A stretch of DNA of 64,000 bases, from positions 165,804-229,803 of the forward strand of contig WTPW01001144.1 in NCBI GenBank assembly GCA_009809945.1. Reading direction: 5' to 3'. Every line of letters starts with the position of its first letter. Within the stretch, counting starts at the first letter, position 1. The notes beneath the pieces are model-generated. The model was not told the DNA's origin and made no database searches. It saw only the letters and a list, made by a program, of their open reading frames with translations. Of the stretch, positions 54,322-64,000 are shown piece by piece. Origin of the DNA: Gigaspora margarita. Its lineage: Eukaryota > Glomeromycota > Glomeromycetes > Diversisporales > Gigasporaceae. The position numbers and the translations under genes were made by a program.

Positions 54322-54993
54322 TTAATAATTTTTTTTAAATAAAATTGAAATAAAATTCTATTAGCAACTTGATCAATTGTCATTCTTGTCATGTTATTGA
54401 CAAATATTGAAACTTTAGCAGCTTCTTCAATAAACTTTATAAATGTGAATCACATAATAAAATATTTTTTTTTATATTAGAATATAAAATATTTTTACCA
54501 TAATCATCATAGTTTTCAAGATATCTTCTGCCAATATTGGTAGTCAAATCAGTAGTGAGAACAATTTTAATGTTAGCATCTGGAATAATATTTATGAATA
54601 CATCATGCCCTGCCGCAACAAATTCTTTTGAGCTTGTAAATGCTTTGATAATCTTATTTATAACCTTTCAGATTTCATTATTCTTTAATCTCAATTTATA
54701 ACCTTTCAGATTTCATTATTCTTCACAAGTTAAATAGTTCTTTTTCCATTTAACATATAAGTTGATTTGTCAAGAATATAGATAATTTAAATAAAATGAG
54801 GGATTCTTAATAATTTCTTTCTTTTGAGTAATAAGTTTTGTTTGAATTTGTTTATTTGTGAAATAAAATATGTTAATGAGAAATATTAATACAATAAGCT
54901 ACTATCAATAAACATATACCCAAGCTGTTTAGCCAATCATCTTTTGACAATTGATTTTCTAACAACACATAAACCATCAATAGTTACATTCAT
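54322..54993 (-). pseudogene. cmk: Bacterial-type cytidylate kinase relic (full length, decayed)
   Basis: Bacterial Cmk phosphorylates CMP/dCMP with ATP. Read on the minus strand from an ATG at 54993, family landmarks appear in order. The start MNVTIDG is followed by a ruined P-loop (GLCVVRKS where G-P-x-x-S-G-K-S/T is expected) and LAKQLGYMFIDSSLLY. Next come NGKR and RLKNNEI (the R/K-x-x-E-I region). VAAGHDV stands where V-x-x-G-R-D-I is expected, followed by IIPDANIKIVLTTD and GRRYLENYDD. The C-terminus is FVNNMTRMTIDQVANRIL. The span of about 223 codons equals a complete Cmk. There are several stops (two TGA, others TAA), frame changes near 54800-54700 and 54440, and a 35-bp duplication at 54655-54722. 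Fungal UMP/CMP kinases belong to a different (adenylate kinase-like) family, so a bacterial source is inferred. Confidence 0.72.
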
Positions 54994-56160
54994 TTTTAAG
55001 TATTTTTTTTTCTATTTGGTAAGTACAATTGTGATAAAATTTTTGACCAACACTATTTTCTAAAAATCTTGTTGGTACAAATTTTACTTCTTATATAATT
55101 TTATTAACCAATCAAAATGACTATATATAAATAAAAGAACTAAACTCATATGCAATGAATGCTAGTATCAAAAAAATAATGTGATAATAATCCAATTTGT
55201 CATAGATAGTTATTTAAAAATATTTATTGTATAAGAACTAAAAATAAAATTATTTATTATCAAAATATTAATAACGAATAAAACAAACTATTCAAAAACA
55301 AAATAATAAGCAAAAAAAGATATATATCAATTAAATAAAGAAAATTTAAAACAAAAAAAAATAAATATAGATTTAAATCATGATTTAGATATTGGAAAGT
55401 TCTTATTTAATTTAGAAATAAACTCTAAATTATTATTAAAATTTAATTTATTTACATGTTCTTAGATTATAAGCCAAGTTACTATGTTGGACAAAAATTT
55501 CTAATTTCAAATAAAGTAGAAATATCGAATAAAATAGTGTAAAACACTTTTTTTTTTTTTTTAAGTTTTTTTTAATATATATTTACAGAATATGTATCAA
55601 ATGGGCTTAATAATTTTTTTTATTTTTTTTTATTTTTTTTATATTATTTTTTTTATTTTTTTTTATAAATCGGTTTCAAAAATTTTTATATGAATCAAAT
55701 TTTCAATAAATTTTATTAATATATACTAACTTGTCTATTAATTAAAACTTTTAGAGCATCCTTTTGTCTATTAGAATTTCTATTTTTACAGAAAATATCA
55801 TAAACTTGTTAAGTTATTAACATTTTTGTGAAGTCAAATAGATACGTTTTCAAAAATTTCACTTAACTTTAACATATTCTAAAAGATATTTCTCAAAATA
55901 AAATATTAGAAATGCTACTAAGTAAGTTGATACAGTAGATATTCATAAGAATGCTATTAAAATTTCAGCTAAAATGGATTAATATTGATAGAGATATCCA
56001 AGGTTTTCAATTAATTCTCAAAATCAGATTTTTGCAAATTTTCATTTTTGATAAAGACGAAATCAAAGTAGTGACTATGAATAGTCACAAAGAAATACAA
56101 TGCTGTGGCTTAACAAAGTTGATAGATAATATAGAGAGAAGTATAATATAGATTTTTAGG
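54994..56160. other. AT-rich DNA beside the Cmk relic
   Basis: No gene is identified. On the minus strand just upstream of the relic, VPTRFLENSVGQKFYHNCTY (about 55020-55080) looks coding-like but is unrecognised. On the plus strand 55951-56151 encodes LKWINIDRDIQGFQLILKIR and so on, also unrecognised. Either could be a further piece of a transferred segment. T-rich tract at 55550-55665. Confidence 0.35.
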
Positions 56161-56213
56161 TTATTTTATTGTATATTTACTTCAAAATAGGTTTTTTTCG
56201 TTCAAAGCGTCCA

Positions 56214-56990
56214 TTTTTTTCTTGCAAATCATTCTTTTAGATATGCTTTGAAACATTTTTGATTGTAGCAAATATTTTGATAATAAAACAATAAACTGGT
56301 TTTAAGAAACTACTATTTTTTTCGCTCAAGGAACAACTTTTGTTAATAACTCTAAATCAATTGTCTTAATAAAATTTCTTATAAACTGCATTTATTCATT
56401 TGACGGTCCATTTTTTCTTTGCAAATCATTCTTTTAAATACGTTTTGATATGTTTTTTGTTTGTAGTAAAAAATTTTAATAATAAAACAATAAAACTGGT
56501 CTTAAGAAACTACTATTTTTTTCGCTCAAAGAACAACTTTTGTTAATAACTCTAAATCAATTATCTTAATAAAATTTCTTATAAACCGTATTTATTCATT
56601 TGAAAGCAATTTTAAAATTCAATTTAAAAGCAAATCGTTCTTTTAGGGGCATGCCATTTATTACATAATATTTTTTACTTAGTAGCCACTCTCATTCATG
56701 TATGGTGTGATCTCTTTATCTAATTCAAATTGGTTAATATAATATATAGACATAATCTCTACTTTTGATCATGTATCCATAGTAAAAATTACATAATAAA
56801 TAGCATGCTCTTTAAATACGTTTGATACATTTTTTGATCGTAGCAAAAAATTTTAATAATAAATCAATAAAATTGGTCTTAAAAAGCTACTATTTTTTCA
56901 CTCAAAGAACAACTTTTGTTAATAACTCTAAATCAATATCTTAATAAAATTTCTCTTAAACCGTATTTTTCGTTTGACAGCAATTTTAAA
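56214..56990 (+). repeat. About 200-bp tandem repeat, three units
   Basis: Each unit contains TTGCAAATCATTCTTTTA, then ATACGTTTTGATA-like sequence, AATAAAACAATAAAACTGGT, CTTAAGAAACTACTATTTTT, TCGCTCAAAGAACAACTTTT, and ATCAATTNTCTTAATAAAAT. Units begin near 56224, 56421 and 56631; the third is split by a MITE at 56646-56809. Units are about 90% alike by eye. Confidence 0.85.
56646..56809. mobile_element. MITE, GGCATGC ends, inside the third tandem unit
   Basis: GGCATGCCATTTATTACATA at the left and TTACATAATAAATAGCATGC at the right form inverted repeats, extended by the TTTTTACTTAG / CATAGTAAAAA segments. The flanks TTCTTTTA and CTCTTTAA are nearly the same, fitting an 8-bp duplication. Excising it restores the tandem unit. 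Confidence 0.75.
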
Positions 56991-57494
56991 ATTCAATTTA
57001 AAAACATGATCTAATCTTTTTTAATAACTTATTCATCACTTTTCAAAAATCTTGCCACTAATTAACTAATAATAAATATTGTTCAGATAGCAAGAAAACT
57101 GATCAAACAATATCACATCTTTTTCACACTTTTTAATAAATTTATTATTAATTTATTTGTCACCTCTTTGTCGATCAGATGGCAAGACAACTGATGGTTT
57201 ACATATTATCAAGTCATGTTTTAATCACATTTTACAATATTATTTATATTAGGTAACAGATAAAAATCTTGCTACTATATTTTGTTTCTTGATATTTTGT
57301 AGATTATTTACCTTATGACATAATATTAATGCATTTAGATAACATTGAAGACCCGAATGCATTAATATATAATACCACTATAAGACTACAATAATAAAAA
57401 ATTTTATTAAATTTGATTAAGACTCATAGAGATAATATTATTAAAATTTTTTAAAAGTTAAAATATTTAAGTATAACAAAATTGAGATAATCTA
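56991..57494. other. AT-rich intergenic DNA with hairpin copy 2
   Basis: Contains the second TAATGCATT hairpin (57328-57364) with the flank ATATATAATACCACTATAAG, matching 49576-49652. No gene is seen. Confidence 0.5.
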
Positions 57495-58289
57495 CAGTAG
57501 CCTACTATATTATTGTGGACATTTTTTAAAAATTTATACAGAGCTAAATATTTAAGTTATTAAGCTAAAAATTAAATTATAAATTTTTTAAATCTATATT
57601 TTTTAAATAAAAAAAGTTTAAAAGATTTTATACTATAGTTTTTAAAATAATTAAGTTGAAGTAAAATATTAGATTTTTATATTTGACCAGTTTTTATTGT
57701 TGTACAAAATTAATTAAAATAATAATTGTATAGCAAAAATTAATTTTTTATTAAGCTAATTGGATTTCAAAAATAAGCAAAAATTATTTAGCATAACAAA
57801 TTATATATAATCTCAAATTTTTATAAAATTTTAAAAATTTTAGGGTAGTTATTATTTCTAAATATAGTAATACAATTTTTAATTCAAAATTACAATAATT
57901 ACCAAATATAGTAATTTTAAACTATATATAGTAATTAAATAAATATATTTTGAAAAATTATAAAATTTTTATGATATATGCAATTTGTTATACTAAATAA
58001 CTTTATTTAAAAAAATTGCTAGTTTATTAATAAAAAATTTAAATTTATATATTACAATATTTAGTAATTCTAGTTACTATGAAAACTATATTAAATTTAA
58101 AAAATCGGTTAAATATAAAAATCCAAAATTTTATTTAAATTTAATTATCTCAAAAACTGTAGCATAAAATTTTTAAACTTTTTTTATTTAAAAGTTATAG
58201 ATTTAAAGAATTTATATTTTAATTTTTAGCTTAATATCTTAAATATTTAGCTCTGTATAAATTTTTAACAATAATATAGTAGGCTACTA
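57495..58289. mobile_element. Foldback element with arms of over 200 bp, TA duplication
   Basis: After a TA the left end is CAGTAGCCTACTATATTATT; the right end is AATAATATAGTAGGCTACTA followed by TA. Complementarity continues: TTTATACAGAGCTAAATATT pairs with AATATTTAGCTCTGTATAAA, AAGTTTAAAAGATTTTATAC with the matching ATAAAATTTTTAAAC stretch, and further in. The 795-bp element can fold into a near-complete hairpin. No open frame is present. Confidence 0.85.
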
Positions 58290-58539
58290 TATATGTACCA
58301 TAGTGTAAATAGCAAAAATCCATGGTGTGAATAGCAATTCTCTTTTTATTATAAACAATATTTGGACCATTTTTTAAGGACTTGTTCTATGACTGTTAAC
58401 TTAATCAATTTATATAATAAATATTGTACATTACTATATAGCAACTATTATTGATTATGGGATAATTTATTTTGGATAAAGGTAATGAAGTGTTGCTTAT
58501 GTGTTTGATATCACTTTTAATTAGCTATCTAAGCTAATT

Positions 58540-59814
58540 CTATAAGTACACACCCCTCTCTAAGTGCACACTTATAGTTGCCAAAGCATGCATTTAGAGA
58601 GATATAACTGTATAATAAAAAACTAGTTCAAAAAAGTGTAACAAATTGGTTAACTGATATATATCTAAAAATGCTACTATTAAAAATAAGCTGTTTTATA
58701 TTTTTTATATAATATTTGTCCCAAAAAGGTAGCTTATTTTTGAAGACATATGCTATATTGAGTTAACCAACTGTAATCAAACCTTTATAAATACAACTTC
58801 TATAAATACAATACTTTTCTAAATGCAAATTTTTGTCTTAGCTATAAGAAATTATTAGTACTAAATGCATGTTTTATATTCTGTAAATTCATGTTCTTTT
58901 ATTAATTTTTTATATTATACTACAGTCAGATCTCTATAAATACAATTTCCATAAATACAATACCTCTCTAAATGCACATTTTTGTCTTGTCTATAAGAAA
59001 TTATTAGTAATATATGCATGTTCTATATTCTGTAAATGCATATTCTTCTAAATAAATTTCTATATTATGCTATCTCTCTAAATGTACATAGCCAATCAAA
59101 TTTAGTATTTAAGATAGGTTATACAGTTTTTAGTAAAAATTATACAAACTTGATGATCTAATCTTTAAAGCTGCAATTAATTTAATTGGCTCTTTTTAAA
59201 TGCAATAATTCTCTAAATACATATTGTAAACTTGTCTGTATATATTGTATTTATGGAGATTTGACTATAGTTTTCTAAATGCACATGGCCAATTAAATAT
59301 TAGTATTTAAAATAGGTTATACAGTTTTTAGTAGAAGTTATATAAACTTAATAATCTAATTTTTAAAGCTACAATTTAATTAATTCTCTCTAAATGCAAT
59401 ATACTTCTAAATGCACATTGTAGACTTGTCTGTATATGTAGGACCCTGGACATCTCTCATATAGGTCATAGCTGGATTTTGGCCAATTTTGACATAATTT
59501 GCTAAAAATGACAAAATATATTTACTTTAATAACTTCTAATCCAGTAATCAGAATTGAATAAACTTTTTTTTGTTAGATGCGCCTCATGAGAGCTTCATT
59601 TTAAAAAATGTTCATTCAATTCAGACCACTGGATGCCAAGATAATTGCCAAAAACTGTTTTTTGTTTCTCAAATTTTAGATATTTTTGCTAAAAAATTTC
59701 AAGTATGACTTCTATACTAGATGTCTGGGGTCCTGTATATGTTGTATTTATAAAGGTTTAACTATATAATAGTTATCCAATTTGTCACACTTTTTGAACC
59801 CAGTTTTTTGTTAT
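58540..59814. mobile_element. Nest of TIR elements related to the CAGTC family
   Basis: The outermost arms AAAAACTAGTTCAAAAAAGT (58616) and ACTTTTTGAACCCAGTTTTT (about 59789) enclose a second pair, AAACCTTTATAAATACAAC (58779) and GTTGTATTTATAAAGGTTT (59741). A third pair, CAGTCAGATCTCTATAAATA (58923) and TATTTATGGAGATTTGACTA (59248), is flanked by TA. A small hairpin of the same family (CCTCTCTAAGTGCAC ... GCATTTAGAGAG) precedes them at 58550-58605. The hAT-like element at 59440-59734 is inserted in the outer ones. There is no coding capacity. Confidence 0.7.
59440..59734. mobile_element. hAT-like MITE, AGGACCC family, copy 2
   Basis: The ends AGGACCCTGGACATC ... GATGTCTGGGGTCCT are inverted repeats, flanked by perfect 8-bp duplications GTATATGT (59432-59439 and 59735-59742). 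Length is 295 bp. The core contains a hairpin reading AATCCAGTAATCAGAATTGA ... TTCAATTCAGACCACTGGAT, like the CCAGTAATCC repeats at the left of the window. Confidence 0.88.
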
Positions 59815-60870
59815 ATATAAATTTATAAAAAAAATATATAAAATTATTACAATTGCTATTATTAAAAGTTATTAACTTTTAACTATAAAATTTTTAAACT
59901 TTTATAGTTTTTTTAAAATAAAATAAACTAAAAAAAAGTTTTTATATTAAAAGTCTCTTTAAATTTTAAATATAAAACTCTTTCTGTTTATCACTTGTGC
60001 ACAAACTTTATTCAACTTTTCTGCTCAAAAAATCTCTGTAACTTAAAAAACTATTAAATTAGTCTATTTTTATTTTCAAAAATCTTGTTCTACATACTAT
60101 TTTATATATAATAGCTAAGTTTCAAGCAAATAATAGCTAAACTCAACAAGAAAATTCACTTGTTGGCCTTTTGGCCTTCAAAATTGGGGTTTCTTGAATT
60201 TCTCTAAAACTACTTTTTAACCTTTATTTACAAATTTAGAAAAAGTTCTAGAACAAAATTTTCTCTTCAAAACAAGCTATAATAGATTATTATAGCTTTA
60301 AAATTGACAAAGTTATTCTAAAATTTGTTCTAACTCCTTTTAATTTTTACTTTGTATTTTTTTTTTTTTTTTTACTTTTATCCAAAACTACTTCAATTCG
60401 TTTTTTATATAACTTTCTACTGCATAACCATATTTACAAGCTCCAAATTTTAGTAATTCTTTTATAATTACACTAAATCAAATTATTTATAACAAAACTT
60501 GCACAAATTTAAAGTTTTATAAATTAGTACTTATTTAATTTGCATAGAGTAGCCTTTTTGCACCAACCATATTAGTGCAACACAAGGTAACCTTGTACTA
60601 TCCTAGCTATACTAACTATACAGCTATAGTTATACAAGCTATACAAGCTATATATTATTTTAGTGTAACTACAAGCTCTTTTATTAGTACAATATTACAC
60701 AAAATAATTCTTACCTTATTGTAAAACTCTTTTTATTCTCTATTAAGCTACTATAATTATATAGTCCAATCCTTTTTTAATATTAAAAATTCTTAAATTT
60801 ATTTTACTTTACTTTTTTCTTTGTTACTTTTATATTCTATATACTTCTTTACTACAAAACTTATTTTAAT
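59815..60870. other. AT-rich DNA with a small ACTATAC repeat
   Basis: No gene is supported. Near 60605-60655 is a short run of CTATACAAG / CTATAGTTATA units. T-rich DNA precedes the ATG at 60871. Confidence 0.45.
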
Positions 60871-61893
60871 ATGCCAACATTAACTCAACAAGATCCAGAT
60901 ACTACTGATCTTGATTATTTCTATACTTATTATGCACAAAGCTTTGGTATTGCTCTCTTTGAAGATAAACAAGAAGATAACTTAAAAGCAATTCCTCTAA
61001 ACCAAGAACCAACTACTTGTCATACTAGAACTATAGAACTAATAAAGCAACACACTTTTTCTGTGCTTTTTCAACAACATTAGTAGTTATATGCTTATGC
61101 TGCAAATACCATACAGAACTCATTTCAGTTCAAAACAACATCTATCATCCTATAAAGAATTTACTCAAATTGCAATAGGAAAAAGACAAAATAGCAAAAC
61201 TGTTAAACTTATTAACCAAATTTCTCAAATGTCTGATAATATTCCACTCTCTTCTACACCTCAACTATGTTAATATACATGCCCTAAATGCTTTAAAACA
61301 ATTATCTGCAGAATTTATAACAATAAATACTATTGAAATAAAAGCTATATTCTTGTTAACAAAAAAGTCTATCATATATATTGTGCTACTCTATCACCAA
61401 CATTATCTTTTTCTCTTTTAACTATTTCCTCTTTAAATATCTTATCTACTATTCTCTATCTTGAAGATTCTAGAAAAAATCTAACTTCAATTTTTCAGAA
61501 TTTACAAAATACCTCACAATTATTTCAAGAAAACCCCAAACAACAACTTTTGATTCATCAATTTTGCTACTTCTTTAGCTATATCAATATCTACTACCTC
61601 AACTCAACCTATTGTTCTTCCTATTCAATCTCTTGCAAATCCACTTTCTAATATTTATACAAATAAAACTTTTCAAAACTTCTCAAACCCAATCATTTGT
61701 TAAATATATCTATTCTAATAAATTGAATTTCAAACTAATTCTTTTTCTTCAACTCTTGGGCCACTCACTTTAACTAAAAATTTACAATACTCTTTAATGG
61801 ATATAGTTAATACTTCTAGTAATCCTACTGATACTACTTTTAATAAAGTAGCTGCACAACGTAGTTGCGCTAAAACCAGGAACGGAAAATAGG
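60871..61893 (+). pseudogene. Unrecognised interrupted coding relic
   Basis: From a true ATG the frame reads MPTLTQQDPDTTDLDYFYTY, acidic and Gln-rich, for 70 codons to a TAG at 61081. Coding-like sequence continues in shifted frames: a zinc-ribbon-like YTCPKCFKTIICRI (about 61275) and YILVNKKVYHIYCATLSPTL. Then come LAISISTTSTQPIVLPIQSL (Ser/Thr-rich, about 61578) and STLGPLTLTKNLQYSLMDIV (about 61755), ending AAQRSCAKTRNGK before a TAG. The Cys-x2-Cys pair suggests a metal-binding segment. I do not recognise the family; a transposon protein or a lineage-specific gene are equally possible. Confidence 0.4.
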
Positions 61894-63471
61894 TTATGTT
61901 AAGATTTAATTGAATTTTCAAGCATATACACTATTGTCCAATACATACAGTATCACAAAAAACCAGAAAAAAGTTAATAAATAAGTTACGGTACTGAATG
62001 CAAGGTCGATGCTATAAATTATTGTAATTATTGAATCAAGCTGCTATAATTAATTAAGTTATGGATATGCTGTAATAATTAAATGATCTCACTAGCAAGT
62101 ATTTACTGATAAAATTAATTTACCGATAATTTCTGTTCTCATAAATTTTGGGACAAACTTGTTTTTTGAAATTCTTTCAGTTTCATCTTATAAATCATCT
62201 GGTTCTTCAAAAATTAGATCACTATTTTAAGAATAAATTTTCAAAGACAACAAAGTGTTAGGTGGCTTTTAGGATAAAACTGAAAGAACTTCAGGAAAAG
62301 ACAGCTGTAGTTCACCAACAAGTTTTTTTAAAAAATTGCACTAACCTTAACCCTAGCTCTAAGCCCGACCCTAACAATAATGCCAGAATTTCTTATCAGT
62401 AAAATGAACTTTTGACGAATTAATCTAATGAAAACGTAATAACTAATCAGACCTATAAAAAGTAGACAGATGTCTAGCCACCGCTATAATGATAATAAAA
62501 TTTTAACATGCAATTAAAAAGATTTGTATGTAGTATTGGTTTATGTTGCGACAGTAGTTGATTACATCATTCATAATAGTTTTTTAAGAGCATATTAGTT
62601 CTGAAAATTAATGAAATTGTCAATTCGGGTGTTAATTCAAGTGAAAACTGACATTACACTTTGCAAGAAAAAGAGGAGTGATAGGCTTGAAGAATTTACT
62701 ATGTATGTACAAGATGTGAGTACGTTCTATGTGGTGATATAAAATTTTTAATTATGCAAATTTTTTACTGTTGTGCTTTTTTTTTATTGTTTATGTGATT
62801 TTTTTTTTGATTATTTAAATTTATAGAGCAGTTTTTAATATAAACGCAATTTACACAAATTTACATTTTTATTTTATTTTATTTTTTTTTAATTCCTTTA
62901 TATAAAATATTATGTAAATTTTTTATCATTTTTTATTTATGCAAAGGAGCATTTATGATATAAGTAATATTATTAATGCCCATATAATTTTTATTACTTT
63001 TGTGATATAATTTTATCTTTTTAATTTTTCACTAATTAAGAGATAAAGTTCGTCATTTCTTAGGCCAATTTGAAATCGACCTAAATTGTGAAATGATGCT
63101 GAACAAATTAAATTACATTGCAAATATGTTCTAACAATCTTGAACTATACCATAAACAGAAAAAAAGAGATAACTATAATACCTTCTAAAACAGGAAAAA
63201 ATATAGCGTACCAAAAAGTTGAATGGAACTATCCCTCCACATTTCATGTGATTGTACTGGTACATACTAGTATAATCTGTTAAGCTCATCAACAAAGTAA
63301 TGGAGTGGTCATTATTGTGAAATCAGCTAATTTTATTGCAGATCATGTAGATTTTGTCATTTATAGTTAGTTTAGTACTTGATTGAGGCTTGCTGTTTAA
63401 GGGCACAGTTTTGTTTGTTGTAATATTATATGATTTTAACAAATTTATGTTTCTATGAATATTAGTAAATA
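61894..63471. other. Intergenic DNA
   Basis: No gene is supported. The sequence TAACCTTAACCCTAGCTCTA (62342) then AAGCCCGACCCTAAC is telomere-like on the opposite strand and resembles 35130-35152. Otherwise AT-rich with short T runs. Confidence 0.45.
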
Positions 63472-64000
63472 CATCAGCGAATTATATATACGTAATCTTA
63501 TGTAAGATATTACGGCCCATAATATGATGAAAATCTTACATTTGATATGATTTATTATGTAATATATTATGTCATATTACGGTAATATTATGGTTATTAT
63601 TTCGAAATATTTTGAAATATTGCAAATAAAAAAATGCAAATTACTCCCCTTACAGGGGTCACGTACTCATGCAGATCAATAAACTAACACACGCAGGTTT
63701 GAACTAAATCGCAACAATGCGCATTTAAATACCCCCTAACAAGACTATCGATAAAAATAGTAATCAGTAATAATCAATAATAATCGTCTAATCAATACTA
63801 TTATACTGTATACTTATTTTTAAACATTTTACAATTTTTCACAAGTATTCACAAGGTTTTGCAATTTAATATAAAATTTTATATTTATTCATTTATTATT
63901 ATTATTATACATTTTAAATTAAATATATTTTATTATATATTATTATACATTCTTTGCAAAAAAAATAAAAAAAAAAATAAAAAAAAAAAAAAAAAAAAAA
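63472..64000 (-). mobile_element. CATCAGC-type element, family G, copy 4 (minus strand, cut by window end)
   Basis: After a TA, CATCAGCGAATTATATATAC begins the reverse complement of the right end seen at 11100-11154 and 54090-54139. TTACGGCCCATAATA, ATATTGCAAATAAAAAAATG, CCTTACAGGGGTCAC and the later AATTTAATATAAAATTTTAT follow in the expected order. An ATCGATAAAAATAGTAATC stretch near 63746 recalls family A. The final bases are poly-A with the window end inside the element. Confidence 0.7.

Noticed and set aside
54994..56160. More bacterial genes flanking the Cmk relic
   Set aside because: Some coding-like strings exist (VPTRFLENSVGQKFYH), but none could be assigned to a family, so they are noted only as intergenic.
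63960..64000. Poly-A at the window end as a retroelement tail
   Set aside because: It lies in the A-rich interior of a minus-strand family G element, where such runs are expected.

Overview
This window looks like nuclear DNA from a very AT-rich, repeat-bloated fungal genome. The best fit is an arbuscular mycorrhizal fungus (Glomeromycotina, for example Gigasporaceae, Diversisporales or Rhizophagus relatives). That placement is inference. It rests on the extreme AT content, short (about 70-100 bp) GT-AG introns, Sel1-repeat cassettes, a Crinkler-type nuclease relic, a LINE reverse transcriptase of the kind common in those genomes, and a fungal secreted multicopper oxidase. There are two assembly gaps (9518-10301 and 27959-28902) and several isolated Ns.

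Layout. 1-35 kb is almost entirely mobile and repeat DNA with no intact gene. It holds two related families of about 2 kb non-autonomous elements with CATCAGC termini and TA target duplications, whose interiors carry many GCACTTTGCAAGAA motifs. Many smaller inverted-repeat elements sit in or between them, some with clean 8-bp (hAT-like) and some with TA (Tc1/mariner-like) duplications. There are also LINE 3' ends, and one unusually long (about 970 bp) tRNA-headed retroposed sequence at 20739-21707 with a perfect 14-bp target duplication. 35-44 kb is the gene island: a decayed, tandemly amplified Sel1-repeat locus (35469-37771), a Crinkler-like PD-(D/E)XK relic (39092-39400), and the only intact protein gene, a nine-exon multicopper oxidase (40721-43175). 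A MITE has landed a few bases beyond its stop codon.

44.8-49.5 kb holds an unidentified decayed ORF and a 5'-truncated, frameshifted LINE with reverse transcriptase, RNase H and zinc-knuckle remnants. 50.5-54.1 kb has two more CATCAGC elements, one carrying a short retroposed insert. At 54322-54993 on the minus strand lies a full-length but decayed gene that reads as a bacterial-type cytidylate kinase (Cmk). This is the most surprising item, because fungi normally use an unrelated UMP/CMP kinase; transfer from an endobacterium is a plausible source. 56-60 kb is tandem repeats, a giant foldback element and nested TIR elements. 60.9-61.9 kb has an unrecognised, interrupted coding relic. The window ends inside another CATCAGC element.

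Apart from the oxidase there is no set of genes that work together. The value of the window lies in the stratigraphy of transposons, the bacterial relic and the tRNA-headed retroposon. All readings were made by eye; no database search was run.
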